Below are positions 56,801 through 64,000 of a stretch of DNA of 64,000 nucleotides, in pieces. Both the position numbers and the translations under genes were made by a program. Each line of letters starts with the position of its first letter. Within the stretch, counting starts at the first letter, position 1. The notes under the pieces were generated by a model that saw only the letters and a list, made by a program, of their open reading frames with translations, was not told where the DNA came from and did not search any database. This stretch comes from Thioalkalivibrio paradoxus ARh 1 (lineage in GTDB: Bacteria > Pseudomonadota > Gammaproteobacteria > Ectothiorhodospirales > Ectothiorhodospiraceae), in NCBI RefSeq assembly GCF_000227685.2, contig NZ_CP007029.1:3570501-3634500 (forward strand). The letters run 5' to 3'.

Positions 56801-57875
56801 ATGAAACGCCTGCTCGCACGGTTGCTGCTCCCGGTTCTGGTCCTCGGCGCCCTGCTGGCGTGGTGGTATCCCGAGCCGGCGCTGGTCGGAATCGAGGTCA
56901 CCGACTGGGCGCAGCAGTACGAGCGCAGCTATACGCCCCCCGCGCACCGCATCGGCGCAATGGCGGCGGCCCGGGATCTGCTGCAGCGGCGGCAGCCGTC
57001 GGTGCCATTGCCGCTGTACATGGAAAACCAAGCGGGCGAGCGATGGATCGAGGCCGACACCGGCGACGGCGCAGGCGGCCGACAGCACCGCGGGCACGGT
57101 GCTCGCGTCGATCCTGATGATGGCAGTCGTCGGGATCGCACTGCTGCTGTTGCCGCATGTCTACGGCATCTGGGGTGGCGACATCGGCCTACCGATGATG
57201 TCGAGCCTGCTCGGGATCGTGCTGCTGCTGTCCGCGGTGCTCGTGAGCCCGCTGTACATCGGCCAGTTCCGCCGCCTGCAGCGGCTGTTGCGTGGCGAGG
57301 AACGCCTTGCGCACTGGACCTATTCGCCCGAGGAGTGGCGCGACCATGTGCGCGCCGAATACGGCGAGCAGCGCCAGATGGCCCGCGCCAATCTGTGGTT
57401 CCTGGGTGGAACCATCGCGGTGGTTACGGTGATCCTGGTCGTGTTCATCGACCGCGAGGCGGCCGGCGTCATGGTCGCGAGTGCCGCCGGCCTGGTCGCA
57501 CTGCTGACCTTCGTGGCCATCATGATGCCCCGTTTGACCCGGCGCAGACTGCAGCGCGGGCCTTACGAGGCGCATATCGGCGAGGACCTGCTCTATCTCG
57601 GAGGCCAAACCCATTTCTGGAGCGGCTGGACGAGCCGGTTCGAGTCGATCCAGGTGGTCGGCGGCGCCCGACCGCATGTCGAGATCGTCTACTCGGACCT
57701 CCAGGTATCCAACCCGAAGGCCGTGTCCCTGCATCGCGTCGGCGTCCACCTGAACGTCCCCATCCCGGCCGGACGCGAAGCGGAGGCGCAGACGATCGCC
57801 GAGCGTCTGGAACGGCGCTGGCGTGGAACGGACCGGCAGCAGAAACCTCCGCCTAATCAACGCCGCCGGCAGTGA
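56801..57875 (+). pseudogene. frameshifted membrane protein of unknown function
   Basis: The start MKRLLARLLLPVLVLGALLAWW and about 85 following residues (to WIEADT near 57060) are protein-like in one frame. From about 57065 the protein-like signal continues in the next frame (ATAQAADSTAGTVLASILMM, then LLLLPHVYGIWGGDIGL and several helices to 57875). A single +1 change in the GC-rich stretch near 57055-57080 would join them into one protein of about 355 residues with a signal anchor and four to five helices. It may be a real mutation, an assembly error or two overlapping genes. The downstream part alone could start at the ATG at 57099 (258 residues). Confidence 0.6.
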
Positions 57876-57987
57876 ACCGCGCGACCGGGCACAGACCCAA
57901 GCCGCCGACACCACCACGCATCCGGGGCTCGGCGCAGGCGTTCCGATCCGGATCGTGCTCGGCCCGGCAGCAGACCCGCATGGCCCA

Positions 57988-60417
57988 CTAGCCGCGTTCG
58001 GCGACCGGCTGCAACCTCCGCGTGCCCGGGTTCGACGCCAGGCGCTGTCCCGACTTCAGGAGCGATTCGAGGTCGGCGGCGGGCAGGCCAGGCCCGAACA
58101 GGAAGCCCTGGTAGACGTCGCATCCCTGAAGGCGCAGAAACGCCAGCTGTGCACGGTTTTCGACGCCTTCCGCCACCACTTTCAAGTGCAGGCTCCGGGC
58201 CATCGCGATGATGGTCGTGGTGATCTCCACGTCGCTGCTGTCGTTCGGGACGTCGCGAATGAAGCAACGATCGATCTTGAGCGTATCGAGCGGGAATCGC
58301 TTCAGATAGGACAGCGACGAATACCCGGTACCGAAGTCATCGATCGCCAACCTGACACCGGCGTCCTTCAATTGCCGGAGGGTGGCGGGCGCATCGCTCC
58401 CCTGCTGCATCAACGCGGTTTCGGTGATCTCCAGTTCCACCCAGCGTGGATCCAGACCGGCCTGTGCGAGGCCGTCGCGTATGCTTTGCACCAGATTCGG
58501 CTGCAGAAACTGCCTCGGTGATAGGTTGACCGTCAGCCGCAGCGGGGGCAAGCCGGCAGACTGCCAGGCGCGGACCTGCCGTGCCGCGCGGCCCAACACC
58601 CATTCGCCGATGGATGTAATCAATCCGGTATCTTCCGCAATCGGGATGAAACGCCCGGGGAGCACCATGCCGTGATCGGGATCCCTCCAGCGAACCAGCG
58701 CTTCGACGCCGACGATCGCCCCGGATTCGACCCCGACCTGGGGCTGGTAGAACACCTCGAACTCTTCGTTTTCGAGCGCCCTGCGCAGATGGCTCTCGAC
58801 CGTGAGGCGGGACTTGGCGGCCTTGGTGAGCGCCTGGGTATAGAAACAGAAAGTGTTCCGCCCCTTCGCCTTGGCCTGGTACATCGCAGCATCCGCGTTC
58901 TTGATCAGCGCAGCGCCATCGGTACCGTCCTCCGGAAACAGGCTGATGCCGATGCTCGCCCCGACGTAGAGGTCTCGCAACCGCTCTCCCTGGAACGGCT
59001 CGGCGATGCTCTCCAACAGACTTTCGGCGTGCGCGGTCACGTGGGCGATCGGGTTTTCGGGCAGATCCTCCAGCACGATCAGGAACTCGTCGCCGCCCAG
59101 CCGCCCGACCGTCTCGCCGTGCCCATGCCGATCCCGCAGCCGCTCGCCGATGGCCCGGAGCACCAGGTCGCCGAACGGATGCCCGAGGCTATCGTTGATA
59201 TTCTTGAATCGATCCAGATCGAGGAACAGGACCGCCAGGCGCTCGCGGGCCTGCCGCGCCGACACGATTGCCCGTTCCAGATGCTGTTGCAGTGCAGGCC
59301 GATTCTGCAGCCCGGTGAGGGAATCGTGAGTGGCCTGGCGCGTCAGCTGTTCCTGGTTCTCGCGCAGCAAGCGCTCGACGCGCCGCCGCTCGCTCACCTC
59401 CCGGCGCAGCGATACGTTCATGTTCATGAATTTGGCCGAAGCCATTCCCGACAATAACAACAACCCCAGCAGCACGGCAGCGATGGCCGCCGGGTTGTTG
59501 CGCCACACCGCGGCCAGACTGAAGACCTGACGGTCATCGAACGGGGCGATCCCCAAGGATCGAAACAGTTCGTGCACGGGACGGTAGTTCGCTGGCGGCG
59601 ACCATGCGAGATACCCACCGGCTTCGGCCGCAGGGTGCGCCTCCGGCATCGTCAACAACGCGATCGTGACCGCTTCGACCAACTCGTCGGGAGTGTCGGG
59701 CATCCTCGAGAAGGGCCACTCCGGATACAGGTTCGTGGAGTGCAGTAGCGGGAAACCCGGTGTCGTCCGCGCATTCAGGATCCGCAGATCCCCTGCATCG
59801 ATGCGCCCCTCGCTGATCAGCGTTTCCAGGATACCGGTGCGGACAGTACCCGCATCGCTGCTGCCGTCCAGGACTGCTTCAACGACCTGATCATGCGGCA
59901 TGCCGGTAAACCGCAATTCGCGCAGATCCCGAGCCGGGTCGATCCCGTGCGCCCGCAAAATCTCCCAGGCGACGATGAAGCCCCCGAGCGAACCCTCTCC
60001 GACCGCGGCGAAACTGTGGCCGCGCAGGTCCGTGATCGAGGCCAGGTCGGTGCGTTCCGAACGAGTGAAGATCACACCGCCGAAATCCCGAACCGGCGTT
60101 CCCTGCTCTTTCGCAATCATCGTGAGCACGCGGGTCAGCCCGTGCTGGCTCTCCATCTTCACGTAGTGCGCGGTATTGGTCAGCACGAAGTCCACGGACC
60201 CGCGGGCGATGGCCTCGTTCAGCTCCGGGTAATACATCGGAACGATCCGAAACACCTTGTCGGGCAGCATCTCGCTCAGATACGCGGCGGTTGGGGCCCA
60301 GCGCTCCAGCGTCTGGTCGAGCCCGCGATACGCCAGCGTTCCGATCTTCACCTCATCCTGGCCAAGCGCCGGCATCGCGCATCCCAGCATTACCACGAAC
60401 GCAGCCACCCACCGCAT
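57988..60417 (-). CDS. PhnD-type periplasmic sensor with GGDEF and EAL domains
   Basis: This 809-residue protein has a signal peptide (1-20, ending MPALGQ), a PhnD-like binding domain (about 22-275), a transmembrane helix (AAIAAVLLGLLLLSGMA) and coiled coil. A GGDEF domain with intact RLGGDEF and an EAL domain with GVEALVRW and DDFGTGYSSL motifs follow. Both catalytic signatures look complete, so it could make or break c-di-GMP. Its sensor is clearly paralogous to that of 46983-50009 (shared RWAPTAAYLSE, GTVRT, LHSTNLYPEWP). A GTG at 60426 with AAGGGG upstream is an alternative start. Confidence 0.9.
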   Translation of the reverse strand: MRWVAAFVVMLGCAMPALGQDEVKIGTLAYRGLDQTLERWAPTAAYLSEMLPDKVFRIVPMYYPELNEAIARGSVDFVLTNTAHYVKMESQHGLTRVLTMIAKEQGTPVRDFGGVIFTRSERTDLASITDLRGHSFAAVGEGSLGGFIVAWEILRAHGIDPARDLRELRFTGMPHDQVVEAVLDGSSDAGTVRTGILETLISEGRIDAGDLRILNARTTPGFPLLHSTNLYPEWPFSRMPDTPDELVEAVTIALLTMPEAHPAAEAGGYLAWSPPANYRPVHELFRSLGIAPFDDRQVFSLAAVWRNNPAAIAAVLLGLLLLSGMASAKFMNMNVSLRREVSERRRVERLLRENQEQLTRQATHDSLTGLQNRPALQQHLERAIVSARQARERLAVLFLDLDRFKNINDSLGHPFGDLVLRAIGERLRDRHGHGETVGRLGGDEFLIVLEDLPENPIAHVTAHAESLLESIAEPFQGERLRDLYVGASIGISLFPEDGTDGAALIKNADAAMYQAKAKGRNTFCFYTQALTKAAKSRLTVESHLRRALENEEFEVFYQPQVGVESGAIVGVEALVRWRDPDHGMVLPGRFIPIAEDTGLITSIGEWVLGRAARQVRAWQSAGLPPLRLTVNLSPRQFLQPNLVQSIRDGLAQAGLDPRWVELEITETALMQQGSDAPATLRQLKDAGVRLAIDDFGTGYSSLSYLKRFPLDTLKIDRCFIRDVPNDSSDVEITTTIIAMARSLHLKVVAEGVENRAQLAFLRLQGCDVYQGFLFGPGLPAADLESLLKSGQRLASNPGTRRLQPVAERG

Positions 60418-60773
60418 CCAATGCACCCCGAACACGCCCCTTCCCGTTCCCCTAGTGTGGACAACTTTCCGGCAATCTGCAGGCAGAGCCCTTCGTGAAG
60501 CGATCGGTGACAGATCAAGCCCGGATGCGATGCCAAATGACATACCGTGGCGGCAACAGGCTGCGTCCGGCTCCGCAGTCATCGCCGCACGCCGGCGACC
60601 TGGGCTTGGCACCATCCACCGGGTGCACCGCTTGCGGCCGGCGCACTCGGAATCGGACAGAATCCGGCCGTGACATCGCTCCCCTGTGCTCACCGGCCGT
60701 GGTTTTCGGGCATCAACGGCCACGGCATCCATTCGCCCCAGCCCGTCGCTGCTTGACTTCAGCGGACCCGAAT
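60418..60773. other. intergenic gap, no gene seen
   Basis: About 356 bases between two minus-strand genes contain upstream arginine-rich frames only. It should hold the promoter of the PhnD-GGDEF-EAL gene. Confidence 0.35.
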
Positions 60774-61034
60774 TCAGTCGGTTGCGTCATCCCACCGGTC
60801 GCGCACGGCATCCAGCGCATCGTCGACCGCGCGGCCCGTGCGCTCCGCCGGACCTGGCGGGTCGATTGCGTCCTCCGCCTCGCGAGCGGCGTCGTCGACG
60901 CGTTCACCGGCGTCCTCGACCGCTTCGTCGACACGTTCGCCGGCTTCCTCGGCCGGGCCTGGGTCGGAACATCCAGCCAGCAGAAGAGGAAGAAGCAGTG
61001 GGGTAGCGATCAAGAGTCGTGCGACGGGTTTCAT
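60774..61034 (-). CDS. small acidic lipoprotein
   Basis: This 86-residue protein has a lipobox (LLLAGC, Cys at about 22) and a mature part made of Glu/Asp/Ala/Arg heptad-like repeats (AGERVDEAVEDAGERVDDA), probably a coiled-coil helix. It resembles small envelope lipoproteins of unknown role. GGAGTAACGG precedes the ATG. Confidence 0.72.
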   Translation of the reverse strand: MKPVARLLIATPLLLPLLLAGCSDPGPAEEAGERVDEAVEDAGERVDDAAREAEDAIDPPGPAERTGRAVDDALDAVRDRWDDATD

Positions 61035-61669
61035 CCGTTACTCCTTGTTCAGCATGAATATTGGTTCGGTTACACGCACACAAGCGACCGGTGTTCGCTC
61101 CGACACGCTCGGCGCAGACCACGCGTTGGCTGGCGCGCGGGCTGGCGCGCGAAGATCCAGTCGACCCATGGGCCTATTGCAGATTCCGGCGAGTTCACGG
61201 TCGCCGCGCATCCCTCTGGACACATGCGTTGTCACCCATCTCCGCTCCGAGAGCAGGCATTCCGCGGCCGCGGCGCCAGGCACGATACCGATCGGATTCG
61301 CCGTGGATCCCTCCGGAAAGACCGGCGAGGTTACCGCAGCTGCTCCTCCCTACCATAGTCGAAGAAACACGCCTCGGCCGGTGGAAGCGGCGCGCGGAGA
61401 AACGCTGCCTGCTCAAGCGGGCTCGGAGCGCGCAACTCCTGGAGCCTGCGGTTTGGCGGCACTATACCTACTGTTGCCATGGCCTTTTGGGCCGGCGCCC
61501 GACTTCGCTTTTCCTGTGGTGTCACCGCCTGCCGGGCCCGACGTTGCCAGGCCGGTGGGCGGGCCCAGACATCCGCGGATTCCGCGGCAGATGCGATTCC
61601 CGGCGCATTGCCAACGCCGATCAACCCAACGTCGATCAACCCAACGTCGATCCACCAAAGGAGACCGAA
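61035..61669. other. gap with a 15-base direct repeat, no gene seen
   Basis: About 635 bases without a supportable gene. Just before the DsrE-family gene a 15-base unit (GATCAACCCAACGTC) repeats about 2.4 times at 61619-61655. Long open frames here are arginine-rich. Confidence 0.45.
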
Positions 61670-62044
61670 ATGAAAGCAGCCATCGTGGTGATGTCCGACC
61701 CCCAGGCCAACAGCGACGAGGCGCTGGGGCGCGTATTCAATGCCCTCGGGGTGGCCTACGATTTCAAGCAGAACGGTGACGATGTCACCGTGATCTTCCT
61801 CGGCGCCGGGACCCGTTGGGCCGCCCACGTCACCAACGCCGATCACCCGCTGCACGCGCTGTACAAGACCGTCGAAGACAAGGTGGCGGGCGTCTCAGCG
61901 ACCTGCTCGGATTTCTTCGGCGCCGCCGGAGAAGCGCAGCAGGCCGGTTTCGCGATGCTCAAGGACAATGCCGCCCCGGGAACCGCCGGTCTGCCGAGCT
62001 TGCGTACGCTTGCCGCCGAGGGGTATCAGGTGATGATTTTCTGA
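61670..62044 (+). CDS. DsrE-family protein
   Basis: This 124-residue protein has the DsrE/DsrF-like fold: MKAAIVVMSDPQANSDEALGR, VTVIFLGAGTRWAAHV and a Cys in VSATCSDFFGA. Members handle sulfur or act in thiol relay and stress. AAAGGAGACCGAA precedes the ATG. It stands alone next to gmk-region genes. The sulfur role is family-level inference. Confidence 0.82.
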   Translation: MKAAIVVMSDPQANSDEALGRVFNALGVAYDFKQNGDDVTVIFLGAGTRWAAHVTNADHPLHALYKTVEDKVAGVSATCSDFFGAAGEAQQAGFAMLKDNAAPGTAGLPSLRTLAAEGYQVMIF

Positions 62045-62210
62045 GGCAATTGCCACCGCCCGGAGGCTTGGTGGCCACACCATCCACCGGGGCGGCGGCA
62101 GTCGAGCATTGCCGGCAGGTCACGACCTTCAACGCGAATACCACCACGCTGCGCGCGTCGCGACGACGACCCGTGCAGCGCTTTCCTGGCAGCCCAGGCC
62201 CGATGGGCCG

Positions 62211-62447
62211 CTAGAACCGCCACCAGCGCCAGAAGCGCGGGCCGCAGCTCCGGACCGCCCGGGGAGGCGGCCCCGGCTGGCAGTACGCGAGGTTCACCAG
62301 CTCCTTGATCCGGTGGCGATCGCACACCTCCTGCCCGAGATGACGGTCGTCGGCGATCACGCGCAGGACGTGCAGCCGGTCTTCCGCAGACAGCTGCCGG
62401 TCGACAAAGGCGTTGAGCATTTCGTCACTGAGCGGTCGTTCGGTCAT
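62211..62447 (-). CDS. short anti-sigma-factor-like protein
   Basis: This 78-residue protein resembles the N-terminal sigma-binding helices of anti-sigma factors (LSDEMLNAFVDRQLSAEDRLHVLRVIADDRHLG), with a basic tail rich in Pro/Arg/Trp. It lacks the transmembrane part of RseA-type proteins. The start at 62447 follows GAGAGATCGCG. No sigma-factor gene is beside it. Confidence 0.5.
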   Translation of the reverse strand: MTERPLSDEMLNAFVDRQLSAEDRLHVLRVIADDRHLGQEVCDRHRIKELVNLAYCQPGPPPRAVRSCGPRFWRWWRF

Positions 62448-62703
62448 CGCGATCTCTCTCGGCCATGTCATGGCATTGCATGCAAGCCTCCCGCCACGGC
62501 GTCGCGGGCACCGGCTTGCAGGGCGCCTCCTTGTTCAGACGAAGACGTGGCGCGGGAGCGGGGAATTCCGTTCTGGCACGAGCCGCGCCACCCGGGTACG
62601 CCAACGCGATGCGTGCATCGGCTCCGGTACAACCGGATCACAGTGGCCAATGCCGGCACGGGCTGGGTACACTCTGCGCCCGAATGCCGTTCCGGATCCC
62701 GTG

Positions 62704-63354
62704 ATGACCGACCCGAGCCCCCTGCCGCGAGGCACGCTGTACATCGTTTCCGCGCCCTCCGGTGCGGGCAAGACCAGCCTCGTGGCTGCGCTTCTTGAGC
62801 AGCTCGAGCATGTGGCACTGTCGGTTTCCCATACCACGCGCCGCCCGCGGCCCGGCGAGGTCGAGGGGCAGCACTATCACTTCGTCAGCGCCGAGCGTTT
62901 CCTCGACATGATCGAGGCGGGCGAGCTGCTGGAACACGCGAAGGTGTTCGACAACTTCTACGGTACATCCAAGGCCGCGGTGGCCTCGCAGCTGGAATCC
63001 GGAACCGACGTGATTCTCGAGATCGACTGGCAGGGCGCGCGCCAGGTGCGGGCCGCGATCCCGGACTGCCAGTCGATCTTTATCCTGCCGCCGTCGCGCG
63101 CCGAACTCGAACGCCGCCTGCGAGGGCGCGGGCAGGACGACGAGGCCGTGATCCAGCGCCGGCTGCGCGATGCCGAGTCCGACAGTTCGCACTTCCGCGA
63201 GTACGACTACACCGTGGTGAACACCGATTTCAACGAAGCGGTGCGCGATCTGGAGAGCATCTTCCGTGCGAACCGGCTGCGCAGCACCGAGCAGGCGATC
63301 CGCAACCGCGGGATGATCGCATCACTGTTGGCGGGCGGTGCTGCCTCGGCGTAA
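62704..63354 (+). CDS. gmk: guanylate kinase
   Basis: This 216-residue enzyme has the P-loop SAPSGAGKTSLVAALL, the GMP-binding SVSHTTRRPRPGEVEGQHYHFV and the lid region GRGQDDEAVIQRRLRDA. It phosphorylates GMP to GDP. The ATG at 62704 gives the usual length; a longer frame to 62413 is not protein-like. It precedes rpoZ and spoT as in many gammaproteobacteria. Confidence 0.97.
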   Translation: MTDPSPLPRGTLYIVSAPSGAGKTSLVAALLEQLEHVALSVSHTTRRPRPGEVEGQHYHFVSAERFLDMIEAGELLEHAKVFDNFYGTSKAAVASQLESGTDVILEIDWQGARQVRAAIPDCQSIFILPPSRAELERRLRGRGQDDEAVIQRRLRDAESDSSHFREYDYTVVNTDFNEAVRDLESIFRANRLRSTEQAIRNRGMIASLLAGGAASA

Positions 63355-63376
63355 GATCGGGGGTCCGATCTTTTTT
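63353..63376 (+). terminator. rho-independent terminator or attenuator between gmk and rpoZ
   Basis: AAGATCGG pairs with CCGATCTT (8 bp) around a GGGT loop, and the T-run continues to 63376. It begins within the gmk stop codon and lies 15 bases before the rpoZ start, with the rpoZ ribosome site (CTCCTGGAG) directly after. It would uncouple gmk and rpoZ transcription. Confidence 0.85.
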
Positions 63377-63390
63377 CTCCTGGAGTCGAA

Positions 63391-63666
63391 ATGGCCCGCA
63401 TCACCGTCGAGGACTGCCTCGAACACGTCGACAACCGCTTCGAACTGGTCTTGATGGCCGCACGGCGCGCGCGCCACCTCTCCCACGGCAAGGATCCGCG
63501 GGTGCCGGACGACAACGACAAACCCACTGTGATCGCGTTGCGCGAGATCGCCGAAGGGCTGGTCGGCCCGGAGGTCTTCGACGAACCCGACGAGCGCCCG
63601 CAGCCGCAGATGCTGGACTTCAGCACGATCCGGCACCTGGAGCAACTCGACGCCGACGAACGTTAG
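63391..63666 (+). CDS. rpoZ: RNA polymerase omega subunit
   Basis: This 91-residue protein begins [21 protein letters not shown] and continues with [13 protein letters not shown] and [14 protein letters not shown], all typical of RpoZ. It helps assemble RNA polymerase and contributes to the ppGpp site. TGGAG precedes the ATG. spoT follows 10 bp later. Confidence 0.97.
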   Translation: MARITVEDCLEHVDNRFELVLMAARRARHLSHGKDPRVPDDNDKPTVIALREIAEGLVGPEVFDEPDERPQPQMLDFSTIRHLEQLDADER

Positions 63667-63676
63667 CCCCGAGCCG

Positions 63677-64000
63677 ATGAATTCCGCGCTGCCGACCCTC
63701 GTCGGGGCCGCCCAAGAACCGAGCACCGACTCGACGCGATTCCTGATCAGCGACCTGTGCGCTGAACTCGAATCCTACCTCGAACCCGATCAGATCAACG
63801 AGGTGTACCGGGCCTATCTGTTCGGGGCCGAGGCGCACGAGGGGCAGACGCGGAAGACTGGGGAACCGTACATCTACCATCCGCTGGCGGTCGCCCGGAC
63901 CATGGGCGAAATGCGGATGGACCACCGGGCGATCGTGGCCGCGATCCTCCACGACGTGATGGAGGACACCCCGACCAGCAAGGAACGCATCCGCGCCGAA
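63677..64000 (+). CDS. spoT: bifunctional (p)ppGpp synthetase/hydrolase (partial, N-terminus)
   Basis: The first 108 residues are inside the window. After a short leader the RelA/SpoT HD hydrolase domain starts: YRAYLFGAEAHEGQTRKTGEPYIYHPLAVA, then the HD motif AAILHDVMEDTP. The position after rpoZ is the normal SpoT context. The rest lies beyond the right edge. Confidence 0.95.
   Translation, partial: MNSALPTLVGAAQEPSTDSTRFLISDLCAELESYLEPDQINEVYRAYLFGAEAHEGQTRKTGEPYIYHPLAVARTMGEMRMDHRAIVAAILHDVMEDTPTSKERIRAE

Overview
The window is a 64 kb, GC-rich chromosomal segment of a gammaproteobacterium. The gmk-rpoZ-spoT order at the right end, the E. coli-type ArsB, the Vibrio-type zrg zinc cluster and the Pseudomonas-like REP palindrome all fit that class. 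The respiratory arsenic genes and PhnD-type sensors suggest a chemolithotrophic or haloalkaliphilic relative of the Ectothiorhodospiraceae (Thioalkalivibrio-like). That genus-level guess is inference. I saw no tRNA, rRNA or CRISPR array.

Layout. (1) 1-5 kb: the tail of an upstream gene, a stretch without a recognisable gene, then a minus-strand run of a tandem AAA+ ATPase, a broken DUF2779 (RecB-like nuclease family) gene and a WYL regulator. (2) 5.1-10.1 kb: an ECF sigma factor with DUF6596 (ECF42-like) among its usual satellite genes: an RibD/DHFR-like protein, two VOC proteins, an AHSA1/SRPBCC protein, a YCII (DGPF) protein and an AAC(3)-I-type acetyltransferase. (3) 10.4-13.6 kb: an exported S9 peptidase and a di-haem cytochrome b. 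(4) 13.9-25.7 kb: an arsenic island. It holds a thioredoxin-fold protein plus an ArsP-like permease, an MBL protein lacking the normal metal motif, an arrABC-like respiratory arsenate reductase operon ending in a clear terminator, then arsR, an ars-type GAPDH, a CBS-domain protein, arsB and an ACR3/SBF-type permease. (5) 25.9-28.4 kb: two toxin-antitoxin modules (DinJ-YafQ and VapBC), a long inverted repeat and a decayed YtcJ-like amidohydrolase, which looks like a mobile or decaying junction. (6) 28.6-38.3 kb: a lipoprotein, a large VWA surface/periplasmic protein and a ZrgA/ABC/DUF3299 zinc-uptake cluster broken up by three copies of an intergenic palindromic element and a REP palindrome, then a YVTN beta-propeller. 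(7) 38.8-43 kb: an NtrC-type response regulator, a Cys-rich Tat-exported PstS-like binding protein and a histidine kinase, arranged like AioXSR/ArxXSR arsenite-sensing systems. (8) 43.6-62.4 kb: katG, an O2-sensor-like ODP protein with a GGDEF and an HD-GYP enzyme in overlapping genes, a second PhnD-GGDEF-EAL protein, several exported proteins of unknown function, a frameshifted membrane protein and a DsrE-family protein. (9) 62.7-64 kb: gmk, an attenuator-like terminator, rpoZ and the start of spoT.

The central theme is arsenic. A respiratory arsenate reductase would produce arsenite in the periplasm. ArsR, ArsB, the ACR3-like permease and the GAPDH would handle arsenic that enters the cell, and the 38.8-43 kb three-component system could sense arsenic outside the cytoplasm. 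The second theme is c-di-GMP control by periplasmic ligand and oxygen sensing.
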